A stretch of 12,838 bases of DNA from Massiliimalia sp964370215 (GTDB lineage Bacteria > Bacillota > Clostridia > Oscillospirales > Ruminococcaceae). The DNA lies in contig CAYJIM010000066.1 of NCBI GenBank assembly GCA_964370215.1, forward strand, positions 1 through 12,838, read 5' to 3'. Both the position numbers and the translations under genes were made by a program. The notes beneath the pieces were generated by a model. The model saw only the letters and a program-made list of their open reading frames with translations. It did not search any database and was not told where the DNA came from. Of this stretch, positions 5,920-12,834 are shown piece after piece (the first letter of the stretch is position 1; the number at the start of each line of letters is the position of its first letter).

Positions 5920-7197
5920 ATGAACTATCAACAGGCACTGGATTATCTGCATTCCTTTGAACGCTTTGGGTGGGATTTGGGGTTGGATCGGTTGGCGGTA
6001 CTACTGCAAAATTTAGGTAATCCGCAGGAAAAATTGCGCTGTATTCACGTTGCCGGCACCAACGGCAAGGGGTCGGTCTGCACCATGACCGCCAATATCC
6101 TGAAAGGGGCAGGCTATAAAACAGGCCTTTACACCTCCCCTTTTGTCGTGGACTTTCGTGAACGCTTTCAAATTAACGGCGAGATGATTGAAAAACAAAC
6201 TCTTGCCGATTACACTGCCAGACTCAAAACCGCCATTGAAGCGGTGGAGGCAACGGGCATTCACGTCACCGAATTTGAGGTCATCACCGCCCTTGCCTTT
6301 TTGTGGTTTTACGAACAAGGGTGCGCGGTGGTTGTCCTTGAAGTCGGCCTTGGTGGGCGCTTTGATGCCACCAATGTCATCACCCAACCCTTGCTTGCGG
6401 CTATCACCTCCATTTCCGAGGATCACATCGCCATTTTGGGCGACAGTTTGGAGAAAATTGCCTATGAAAAGGCCGGCATCATCAAACAAAACAGCACCGT
6501 TTGTGTTTGGCCGTCGATGCACCCCGATGCGTTGGGGGTACTGCTGTCGGTGGTGGCAGAGACCGGCAGTCGTCTGATCCAAGCAAGCCGTGGCAGTGTG
6601 ACTGTCAATCGCTGTGACGACCGTGGCAGTGACATTTGTTACAACGGGGTGGACTACTCCCTGTCGCTTGTCGGGGCACATCAGATTGACAATGCGTTAT
6701 TGGTACTGTCCATGGTCACAGAGCTGCGTCAAAAGGGCTTTGCCCTGCCCGATGAAGTCGTGCAACAGGCATTGCAGGACACCCACTTCGCCGCCCGTTT
6801 TGAGGTGCTGTCCACCGATCCTTACATTGTGGTGGACGGGGCACACAACGTAGAAGGGGTGACAGGTCTTGCCCATACCTTGGACGGCATCGACCGCCCC
6901 AAAGTGGTATTGATGGGGATGCTTGCCGACAAGGATTATGGCCAAGCGGTGTCGGTCATTGCCAGCCGTGCCACCCATTTCTTTGCGTTACCCGTGGACT
7001 CCCCCAGAGCATTGGAAAAGGAAAAAACCGCCGAGGCGGCGGCTGCCGTCTGCCCACAGGTACACTGTTTGGCGGACGGAAAAGTGTCACTTACGACCGC
7101 CCTTTCGCTTTTGCCACCGAATGGCATGTTGGTTGTTTGTGGGTCGCTGTTTGTTGCATCGACCATGAGACCGCTGATTTTGGACCATTTGGCATAA
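5920..7197 (+). CDS. folC: Bifunctional dihydrofolate synthase / folylpolyglutamate synthase
   Basis: The 425-residue cytosolic ligase of the Mur-ligase superfamily adds glutamate to dihydropteroate and further glutamates to folates, using ATP. Motifs are the P-loop HVAGTNGKGS (43-52), YTSPF (71-75), EVGLGGRFDATN (141-152), ISEDH with ILGDSLEKIAYEKAGIIK (about 165-189), GAHQIDNA (252-259) at the start of the ligase C-terminal part, and VDGAHN (305-310). The start ATG at 5920 has AAGGAGG (5908-5914) 5 bases upstream. The open frame continues 41 codons further up, but those codons are repeat DNA and are not protein-like. valS-folC adjacency is a known Firmicute arrangement, so the gene is probably transcribed from the valS promoter under T-box control through the repeat cluster. 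One enzyme or both activities cannot be separated by sequence alone. Confidence 0.96.
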   Translation: MNYQQALDYLHSFERFGWDLGLDRLAVLLQNLGNPQEKLRCIHVAGTNGKGSVCTMTANILKGAGYKTGLYTSPFVVDFRERFQINGEMIEKQTLADYTARLKTAIEAVEATGIHVTEFEVITALAFLWFYEQGCAVVVLEVGLGGRFDATNVITQPLLAAITSISEDHIAILGDSLEKIAYEKAGIIKQNSTVCVWPSMHPDALGVLLSVVAETGSRLIQASRGSVTVNRCDDRGSDICYNGVDYSLSLVGAHQIDNALLVLSMVTELRQKGFALPDEVVQQALQDTHFAARFEVLSTDPYIVVDGAHNVEGVTGLAHTLDGIDRPKVVLMGMLADKDYGQAVSVIASRATHFFALPVDSPRALEKEKTAEAAAAVCPQVHCLADGKVSLTTALSLLPPNGMLVVCGSLFVASTMRPLILDHLA

Positions 7198-7234
7198 AAA
7201 CTCCAAAAAATTCATCAAAAATTCAAAAACACCA

Positions 7235-7263
7235 TTGACAGCGGCACTTATTTGAGATACTAT
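7235..7263 (+). promoter_or_regulatory. Promoter of the small lipoprotein gene
   Basis: A perfect TTGACA (7235-7240), 17 bases, then TACTAT (7258-7263, four of six consensus positions). It lies 38 bases after folC. No hairpin terminator is visible between folC and this promoter, so some read-through from folC is possible. Confidence 0.75.
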
Positions 7264-7328
7264 ATAGGTAGTAGTTCTTGTCGATTGGTGCAAGATATAG
7301 TAGAATTTTTAAAAAAGGGGGCAGACCT

Positions 7329-7706
7329 GTGAAAACAAAGTACATGATCGCCACAACCATCGCACTTGCAGTGGCATTGATTTCCGCCTGTTCCAGCAAT
7401 GAGACAGCAACTGTCACATTGCAACAAGACCCCCATGCCCTTGCCAAGTGGCAATACACCATGCAGCCTGCAGGTGTATTAGAAATGACCGCCTGCCTGA
7501 CTCAAGAAGGAAAAGACGGCGAACTCCCTTCGACAGCGTGGCAATTCAAAAGTGTATCGCCCGGTACCGTGACCGTTTCCTTTGAGTATACAGAGGATGG
7601 CCAAAATCCTGACGCCTATGTCGACTATCAATATCGGGTAGCAGATGACGGACAGGTGACATTGGTCGGTGTCAAAGGCAATGCCGTTCCGGGGATTTCA
7701 GCATAA
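7329..7706 (+). CDS. Small lipoprotein, probable chagasin/I42-like domain
   Basis: The product has 125 residues from a GTG start at 7329, with A6G5 (7311-7321) serving as the ribosome site 7 bases upstream. An in-frame ATG at 7278 is too early because it would break the signal peptide. Residues 1-21 form a lipoprotein signal: MKTK, a hydrophobic core, and the lipobox LISAC with Cys21 as the lipidated residue. The mature part is a small all-beta-looking domain. LQQDPHALAKWQY (about 29-41), AWQFKSVSPGTVTVSFEY (about 66-83) and a final YQYRV-type strand resemble the order of bacterial chagasin-like cysteine-protease inhibitors: a NPTTGYxW loop, WxFxxxxPGxxxxxFxY, then a C-terminal strand. The usual NPTTGY loop is degenerate here (DPHALAKW), so inhibition is uncertain; the fold assignment is inference. 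It has its own promoter and terminator and lies directly upstream of a two-component system. Confidence 0.8.
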   Translation: MKTKYMIATTIALAVALISACSSNETATVTLQQDPHALAKWQYTMQPAGVLEMTACLTQEGKDGELPSTAWQFKSVSPGTVTVSFEYTEDGQNPDAYVDYQYRVADDGQVTLVGVKGNAVPGISA

Positions 7707-7742
7707 TGAGAGGCCTACTTCGGCTGTCAAAAACCAACAACC

Positions 7743-7784
7743 ATAACACCGATGAACAATGTCTGTTCACCGGTGTTATTTTTT
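7743..7784 (+). terminator. Terminator of the lipoprotein gene
   Basis: A 16-base stem ATAACACCGATGAACA (7743-7758) / TGTTCACCGGTGTTAT (7764-7779) with one A/C mismatch is followed by a T run to 7784. It separates the lipoprotein gene from the kinase operon. Confidence 0.9.
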
Positions 7785-7797
7785 GCGATCACTTTTG

Positions 7798-7814
7798 TAG
7801 ACATTTTTTGTCTA
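7798..7814. promoter_or_regulatory. Candidate operator upstream of the kinase promoter
   Basis: A perfect inverted repeat TAGACA-N5-TGTCTA lies 11 bases before the -35 box of the kinase operon. Its position fits an activator site, possibly for the operon's own response regulator. The spacer is all T, so chance in an A/T-rich stretch is possible. Confidence 0.4.
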
Positions 7815-7825
7815 ATTTTAAACCA

Positions 7826-7854
7826 TTGCAAAATCCGTTATTTTGTGCTATAAT
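7826..7854 (+). promoter_or_regulatory. Promoter of the sensor kinase-regulator operon
   Basis: TTGCAA (7826-7831), a 17-base spacer ending TGC (an extended -10), and a perfect TATAAT (7849-7854). Its -35 is identical to that of the LCP promoter. Confidence 0.8.
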
Positions 7855-7869
7855 TTAACATATTTCAAC

Positions 7870-7894
7870 AAAAAAAAGGGGGGGTGGCACCGTG
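7870..7894 (+). promoter_or_regulatory. Homopolymeric ribosome site and GTG start of the kinase
   Basis: The Shine-Dalgarno region is a pure A8G7 tract (7870-7884), 7 bases before the GTG start at 7892. Long G runs can slip in replication, which would change the spacing. The lipoprotein gene has a similar A6G5 tract, and the first 12 coding bases, GTGAAAACAAAG, are identical in both genes. Confidence 0.65.
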
Positions 7895-9646
7895 AAAACA
7901 AAGGTACAATCGGTGATGGAATGGGCGGTGTTATCCGTTTGCAGTGTGTTGTTTGTCACACTGGTGCTGATCATTGTCTCCTATCTACAACGGGTTCCGG
8001 ACACCCTGATAAGTTATGACGACTATCTCTTACAACCGGCCGAAACACTCACCAAGGGGGCAGTCATCACCATCACTGCCCCGCATACTGTTTCGCTCGG
8101 TGATGCGGTGGGGATCAGTACGGTACATCAGGAATTGACGGTGTGGGAAAATGGCACCCTCATTTACGAATGCAAAAAAGAGTCTGGCAACGTGTTTGGC
8201 AAAAGTGCTGCAAGCCAGTGGCATATCATTCCCCTCAATCCCGACCTATCCGAAGCAATGTTGACCTTTCAATTGTCCTCTCCTTATGCGCACATTGCCG
8301 ATTACCGCAACATCCTCTTTATCGGGGAAAGTACTGAAATTGTAGAATACATTGTCGTACGCAGTACCCCTGCCATTGTCATTAGCATGTTTTGTGTTGC
8401 TGCGGGACTCTTTGCCATCCTGCTCCCCTTTTTCAAAGATGTCGGTCAGTTGTCAAAAATGCTACTACCGGCAGGCATCGGCATGATCCTGCTAGGGATC
8501 TGGATTTTTTCAGAATCCCAGCGCATTTTCTTTCACCTCATCCCCTTTGAAATTGAACGACAAATTGCCTTATTCTCACTGACTATGCTCCCGATTTTTC
8601 TTTTTTTAACGGTGTCGGAACTATATCATGGATATGCCAAACGCATTCTGTTTTCGTTGGTGATACTCGCCATAAGCAATACCGTTTTGGTGGTGACGTT
8701 GCAGTTGTTTCAGCTGGCGGATCTCATTGAAACGATTTTTACTACCATTATCATCCTCACACTTGGCCTTGGGCTGTTGCTGTTTTTTAAGATCAAAAAA
8801 ATGCGTCAGCAAAAAACAAAAAAGAGCAGGCGCTTTTTTGGACATCTACTGGTCATCATCTTGTTGTCGTGCTTGGAAATTCGTGCTTTTTGGATAGAGG
8901 ACTTCAACAACACCTCCACCTATGTTCAGATTTTGGTCTTCACCTTTGCCATTTTATCCTTTTTCAATTATCTGGGACGGAACACCAAACGGGAACGGGA
9001 GCTCAAACGGGTGCGAAAGAACCTGCAAATCAGCCGTATCAATCTGTTTGCGGTGAGTATGAAGCCACACCTCATCAGCAACACCTTGTTGTCCATTCAG
9101 GAGCTGTGTTACAATGCACCCCTCGAAGCAGTCAAGGCAATTGGGGCATTTTCAAACTATCTGCATACCAGTTTTGACATTGCCTCCACCGAAAACCTCA
9201 TTCCCTTTTCGCAGGAACTCAAATATATCCGCGCCTATATTGATGTGCAAAAAATTTGCTTTCGAGAGGATTTGGTGTATGAAGAGGAACTCAATACACT
9301 CAACTTTGTCGTGCCACCCCTGACCATTCAACCCCTTGTTGAAAATGCCATCAAGCACGGTGTGCGCAAACGAACCGGAAAAGGGACGGTCAAACTCAAA
9401 ACCCGTATGGTAGGTGGGGATGTTTTCATCGAAGTACAGGACGACGGTGTGGGGTTTGAGGTCAAAACAAAACCCTCTATGACCAAACCAAGCAAAAAGG
9501 ATGGCTACCGCAGTTCCGGTGGCAATGTTGCTTATCGTTTGCGCCTGCTTTGCAAAGGGCGTGTGACGGTGCAAAGTGTGTTGCAGCAAGGAACTGTCGT
9601 GACCGTGCACCTGCCTGAAGAAGGACAATCGAAAGAAGGAATATAG
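7892..9646 (+). CDS. Multi-span membrane sensor histidine kinase (LytS/YesM-type His_kinase domain)
   Basis: The product has 584 residues. A first membrane segment (about 11-32) is followed by an extracellular beta-rich domain (about 35-155, containing HQELTVWENGTLIYE) and then a block of about seven hydrophobic segments (157-361). This is the layout of 7TMR-DISM receptors, though I infer that class from architecture. The transmitter region starts near 365 with a short charged helix. The phosphoacceptor is His393 in MKPHLISN (390-397), followed by SIQELCYNAPLEA. The ATPase N-box is QPLVENAIKHG (480-490), the G1 box DDGVGF (517-522), and a glycine patch lies near GGNVAYRL (543-550). The family's usual PHFLFN is PHLISN here, an unusual but not disabling change, since His, Pro and Asn remain. 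The response regulator starts 1 base after its stop. The ligand is unknown. Confidence 0.92.
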   Translation: MKTKVQSVMEWAVLSVCSVLFVTLVLIIVSYLQRVPDTLISYDDYLLQPAETLTKGAVITITAPHTVSLGDAVGISTVHQELTVWENGTLIYECKKESGNVFGKSAASQWHIIPLNPDLSEAMLTFQLSSPYAHIADYRNILFIGESTEIVEYIVVRSTPAIVISMFCVAAGLFAILLPFFKDVGQLSKMLLPAGIGMILLGIWIFSESQRIFFHLIPFEIERQIALFSLTMLPIFLFLTVSELYHGYAKRILFSLVILAISNTVLVVTLQLFQLADLIETIFTTIIILTLGLGLLLFFKIKKMRQQKTKKSRRFFGHLLVIILLSCLEIRAFWIEDFNNTSTYVQILVFTFAILSFFNYLGRNTKRERELKRVRKNLQISRINLFAVSMKPHLISNTLLSIQELCYNAPLEAVKAIGAFSNYLHTSFDIASTENLIPFSQELKYIRAYIDVQKICFREDLVYEEELNTLNFVVPPLTIQPLVENAIKHGVRKRTGKGTVKLKTRMVGGDVFIEVQDDGVGFEVKTKPSMTKPSKKDGYRSSGGNVAYRLRLLCKGRVTVQSVLQQGTVVTVHLPEEGQSKEGI

Positions 9647-9647
9647 C

Positions 9648-10433
9648 ATGAAAAAAGTAATTTTAATTGACGATATGAAAAGTGCACGGGTGGTACTGCA
9701 AATCCTGCTTTCGGAGTATCCGGAATTGGAGGTCATCGGCTCTTTCGGAGACCCCGAAGAGGCCCTGGAATTTTTAGATGAGCAGGAGGTGGATTTGGCG
9801 TTCATCGACATTGAAATGCCGGTTGTCAACGGATTGGATCTTGCCAAACACATTTGTGACAAGATGAGCACCCCACCGATTTTTGCCTTTGCTACCGCCT
9901 TTCCCAGCTATTCGCTGCAAGCATGGAGCACCGATGCCATCGGGTATCTGACAAAGCCGTACCAACCACAGGAATTGGACAAGATTGTTTCAAGATTTTT
10001 ACAACTGTCCCCCGACGTAGAAAAGGTGAAAATCAAATGCTTTCCAACCTTTCAAGTAGAACTTGGCGATAAATCGATTGGGTTCAACCATGAAAAGGCA
10101 AAGGAAATTTTTGCTTACCTTGTCTTTCACCAGGGCGCTTGGGTGCGTGTGAGTGAACTGTGTGCCGAAGTGTTGGAAGATTTGGACGGTGAGCGCGCAA
10201 AAGACAGCTTTCGCTCTTACTTTTCTCGCTTGAAAAAAACACTCACACAGTACGGCATTGCCGATGTACTGGAGCATCAATACGGCCAGTACCGTGTACA
10301 CCCCGAAAAACTGGATTGTGATTATTACCGCTACCTCGAGGGCGAAACCCGCCTGTTTTTGGGCGAATTTTTAAAATCCTACCCATGGGCAGAACCCACC
10401 CTTGCCATGATGATACGTCAGTCCGAACAATAA
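9648..10433 (+). CDS. Response regulator with SARP-like winged-helix output domain
   Basis: The product has 261 residues. The receiver domain (about 1-120) has the acidic pair Asp8/Asp9, phosphoacceptor Asp54 in FIDIEMP, Thr83 in FATAF and Lys103 in LTKPY, so it should be phosphorylated by the adjacent kinase. After a linker, residues 126-220 form a winged-helix domain of OmpR/SARP type: KIKCFPTFQVEL, a helical part EKAKEIFAYLVFHQGAWVRV, a probable recognition helix around SFRSYFSRLKKTL (187-199), and a wing HQYGQYRV (210-217). The sequence then reads DCDYYRYL, as at the start of a BTAD domain, but ends about 30 residues later, so the usual long BTAD is missing or strongly shortened. LytR-type kinases of this shape often pair with LytTR or AraC regulators; a SARP-like output is less usual. 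The ribosome site AAGGAA lies inside the kinase's 3' end. Confidence 0.92.
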   Translation: MKKVILIDDMKSARVVLQILLSEYPELEVIGSFGDPEEALEFLDEQEVDLAFIDIEMPVVNGLDLAKHICDKMSTPPIFAFATAFPSYSLQAWSTDAIGYLTKPYQPQELDKIVSRFLQLSPDVEKVKIKCFPTFQVELGDKSIGFNHEKAKEIFAYLVFHQGAWVRVSELCAEVLEDLDGERAKDSFRSYFSRLKKTLTQYGIADVLEHQYGQYRVHPEKLDCDYYRYLEGETRLFLGEFLKSYPWAEPTLAMMIRQSEQ

Positions 10434-10443
10434 TGTGCCATAC

Positions 10444-10485
10444 AAAACCCCCGCAGATGTCGATCGTGACACCTGCGGGGGTTTT
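10444..10485 (+). terminator. Terminator of the two-component operon (bidirectional shape)
   Basis: A 13-bp stem AAAACCCCCGCAG (10444-10456) / CTGCGGGGGTTTT (10473-10485), with inner pairing of GTC and GAC around the loop, begins 10 bases after the regulator stop. Flanking A and T runs allow it to act also for the convergent minus-strand gene beyond the gap. Confidence 0.9.
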
Positions 10486-10502
10486 CGTATAGGTTCTGCA
10501 TG

Positions 10503-10557
10503 TTGTAGGGGCGACCTTTGCTCGTCCGCAATTTGCACCACACCATGCCACATCGTG
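10503..10557 (+). repeat. 55-bp repeat, left edge of the gap
   Basis: This is identical, base for base, to 10658-10712. It contains GTAGGGGCGA (from 10505) and TCGTCCGC, an imperfect member of the GTAGGG palindrome class with a G/T wobble. It ends exactly at the last known base before the N run. Confidence 0.9.
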
Positions 10558-10657
10558 NNNNNNNNNNNNNNNNNNNNNNNNNNNNNNNNNNNNNNNNNNN
10601 NNNNNNNNNNNNNNNNNNNNNNNNNNNNNNNNNNNNNNNNNNNNNNNNNNNNNNNNN
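10558..10657. other. Assembly gap (100 N)
   Basis: Exactly 100 unknown bases, the conventional placeholder for a gap of unestimated size. The real length is unknown and may be zero or many repeat units. Within 10434-10809 the only other features are the terminator and the repeats; open frames spanning the N run have no meaning. Confidence 0.95.
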
Positions 10658-10712
10658 TTGTAGGGGCGACCTTTGCTCGTCCGCAATTTGCACCACACCA
10701 TGCCACATCGTG
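10658..10712 (+). repeat. 55-bp repeat, right edge of the gap
   Basis: This is identical to 10503-10557 and begins at the first known base after the gap. It is either a true second copy or the same bases reported at both contig ends. Confidence 0.9.
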
Positions 10713-10744
10713 GACGGGCATTCCGTGCGATGGGTGCTCAGTCG

Positions 10745-10770
10745 GCAACGCCTGCGGACGCTGTCCGCCC
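10745..10770 (-). repeat. AGC-loop palindrome with spacer, reverse orientation
   Basis: Read on the minus strand this is GGGCGGACAGCGTCCGC followed by AGGCGTTGC. It therefore repeats the opening of the 70-bp units at 144 and 351, with one change in the spacer (GTTGC for GTTTC), and then diverges. The palindrome proper is at 10754-10768. It lies about 40 bases beyond the 3' end of the minus-strand gene. Confidence 0.85.
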
Positions 10771-10809
10771 TTTGCTCGTCCACTTGTTTCCTCCCTATTT
10801 TTCCGTGCT

Positions 10810-12780
10810 TTATTTTGTGCCGTAGCGATCCATCAAGATCGGCATAAACACCCCACCCTGTACACTACGTGCAATGAAGTGATGGTAGCGCCCTGTTTCG
10901 GTGTCGTACCAGTCGCTAAACGGCACTCTGGTCGGGCTTTCTTGCAGGTAGCGGTACAGTGGTGCACTGAGCGCTTTTCGCTTTTCACGATCGTCGGTCA
11001 TGGCGACACACCAGTAAATCCAGTCGCTCTTGGTATAGGGACAACGGCTATCCAACGGTACACCGTAGGGGTTGTTTTGTTTTAAATAGTAATCCACTTC
11101 CGCTTCTCTCCATGCCGTATCAAACAGATCGGTGGCAAAAAGGCGATCCCATACCGTGTTGTATTTCAAACTCCAAGAATCGGCATTGTCAAAGGTGAGT
11201 TTTGTGCTTTCGCTCCCTGTTGCACGGTCAAACCAGTCGGCGGTCATCTCACGCAGTTTTTCTCGATACAGCGCCGCTTTCTCCGCCTGTCCGTCCTGTT
11301 CTAGTAGCGAGGCAAAGGCGACAAGCCCCATCAAGGCTTTTGCCGACAGGTTGACGTTTTGGGACAAATGCCCTGCAAAGTCGTCGGTGCAGAGCTGTTC
11401 GCCCGGATTCGCACCGTGGGTGAGCAGATACCCTGCCCATTGGGTCAACACGTCAAAGTGCGGTTTTGCAAAGGCGGTGTCGCCATCCAGTTTGCAGACC
11501 ACGGCGGTGAGAATCAGCATGTTGCCACATTCCTCTACCGGCATTTGCATTGAAAAGTCATAAACCTCTGCACCTTTCGGGTATTGATAAAAATAAGGGT
11601 ACACCCCTTGTGGATGGGGACAATGGTCACGATCACGCAAGGATTTTGAAATGCCATACACCTGCCCTGTCGCATAGGGGTATCGACCGACGTCATGGGG
11701 GGCAAAGTCATAGTCCCACACATCACAGGCGGCAAAACGGAAGATGGGGCGCAACATCCCTTTGACGTATTCGGTTTGGTACAATAGGTAGAGGGGTACC
11801 GACGGGTAGGTGACATCCACCGTGCCGATACAACCGTTGGAGTCGTTTTCTTTGGACAGGAAAACGACCTCCCCGTATTCATCCACCAACAGTTTGTGCG
11901 CCGCAATGCTCTGTCGATAGGCCGCTGCACAGACAAGGGCATATTCCTCATCCACCGCTGCTACCGCCATGTCAAACAGTTCTTTGTCCCGTAGGGCACA
12001 GCGTGCCATCAAGTCGTCATGTTCGGTGACTGCGGCTGTGATCGCCTCCAGAATGGTTTTGTGGGTGGTTGTCCAGTAGCCTTTACAGAGGTTGCCAAAA
12101 TAGTTGATGGAGCCGCCATCGTCATAGGCAACGACCAAAAAGCCCTCGTCTGTCGACCATTCTGCCTGTAAGGCCACATTGCCTCCATGTAGGTGTTGCA
12201 GGTATTGCACCTCACCTTGACCGGTGGGAACGGCCAAGTAAAGGTGCCCCCAGTCGATGGTGATGTTGTCTCCACTGTGGGACAGGGGTGCTTGCTGTTG
12301 TTTGCCCATATAGGCATACTGCATGGTAGGTGTTTCATAGACACTGCCCATCATCGCTTGTGGGTAAGCGTCGTCGTGGGTGAAGGTTTCGTCCAGTAAA
12401 AACTTCACCGTCACGTCCGCATCTCTTTTTTTGTCTACCTTGACATCGATGTATACACAGGGTCTTGATACCAACGACAGATCCTCCAACAACAGCGGTG
12501 AGGTGAAGGTGACCGTCAATTGGATCGCTTCGTTTTCAAACCGGTAGGTGGTGGACAGTGCCGACACCTGAAGGTCTGTTTGCGGGATGACTTTTCCGGC
12601 ACCCATGCGACCGAGAAAGTGAAAATCTTTGCCATCGATTGTCACCACACCGATCATCGCCTTTTCTTTGCCACACCAATGGGTCGTCTGTGCCTCATAC
12701 AAGCGATCCGCCGGCGACCAGATGGAAAAATAAGGGTCATTGACGAGCAGGGGTACACTGGGTAATCTAACGTTTTGCAT
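10810..12780 (-). CDS. GtaA-like protein ('glutaminase A' / DUF4965-DUF1793 family), cytosolic form
   Basis: The product has 656 residues. The N-terminal motif PSVPLLVNDPYFSIWSPADR (7-26) is the DUF4964 hallmark. A beta-rich part (about 65-260, DUF5127-like) follows, then an alpha-helical domain (about 270-650, DUF4965 and DUF1793) with MPVEECGNMLIL (413-424), CTDDFAGHLSQNVNLSAKA (464-482), SWSLKYNTVWD (535-545), GVPLDSRCPYTKSDW (573-587), RVPFSDWYDT (618-627) and ARSVQGGVFMPIL (638-650). The founding member is a fungal glutaminase, but the beta-sandwich plus helical-barrel build resembles glycoside hydrolases, so the bacterial substrate is uncertain. No signal peptide is present: the protein starts MQNVRLPSV, so it is probably intracellular. 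The start is supported by AAAGGAG ending 9 bases upstream. Upstream sequence is cut at the window edge, so operon partners are unknown. The end is convergent with the two-component operon. Confidence 0.85.
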   Translation of the reverse strand: MQNVRLPSVPLLVNDPYFSIWSPADRLYEAQTTHWCGKEKAMIGVVTIDGKDFHFLGRMGAGKVIPQTDLQVSALSTTYRFENEAIQLTVTFTSPLLLEDLSLVSRPCVYIDVKVDKKRDADVTVKFLLDETFTHDDAYPQAMMGSVYETPTMQYAYMGKQQQAPLSHSGDNITIDWGHLYLAVPTGQGEVQYLQHLHGGNVALQAEWSTDEGFLVVAYDDGGSINYFGNLCKGYWTTTHKTILEAITAAVTEHDDLMARCALRDKELFDMAVAAVDEEYALVCAAAYRQSIAAHKLLVDEYGEVVFLSKENDSNGCIGTVDVTYPSVPLYLLYQTEYVKGMLRPIFRFAACDVWDYDFAPHDVGRYPYATGQVYGISKSLRDRDHCPHPQGVYPYFYQYPKGAEVYDFSMQMPVEECGNMLILTAVVCKLDGDTAFAKPHFDVLTQWAGYLLTHGANPGEQLCTDDFAGHLSQNVNLSAKALMGLVAFASLLEQDGQAEKAALYREKLREMTADWFDRATGSESTKLTFDNADSWSLKYNTVWDRLFATDLFDTAWREAEVDYYLKQNNPYGVPLDSRCPYTKSDWIYWCVAMTDDREKRKALSAPLYRYLQESPTRVPFSDWYDTETGRYHHFIARSVQGGVFMPILMDRYGTK

Positions 12781-12820
12781 GATAATCTTCTCCTTTATAC
12801 GGTTGATGAAACAAAAATGG

Positions 12821-12834
12821 CGTGGGAAACCACG
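12821..12834 (-). other. Small hairpin upstream of the GtaA-like gene
   Basis: CGTGG-GAAA-CCACG is a 5-bp stem; on the minus strand it is followed within a few bases by ATTTTTG. It could be the end of a terminator for a minus-strand gene beyond the window. Only 58 bases of upstream sequence are visible, and no convincing promoter is seen in them. Confidence 0.3.

Noticed and set aside
10435..11085. Open frames crossing or touching the N run, on both strands
   Set aside because: They depend on unknown bases and overlap the minus-strand GtaA-like gene; their translations are repeat sequence.
11132..11563. Plus-strand open frame inside the GtaA-like gene
   Set aside because: It is antisense to a gene with clear family motifs and has no ribosome site or recognisable product.
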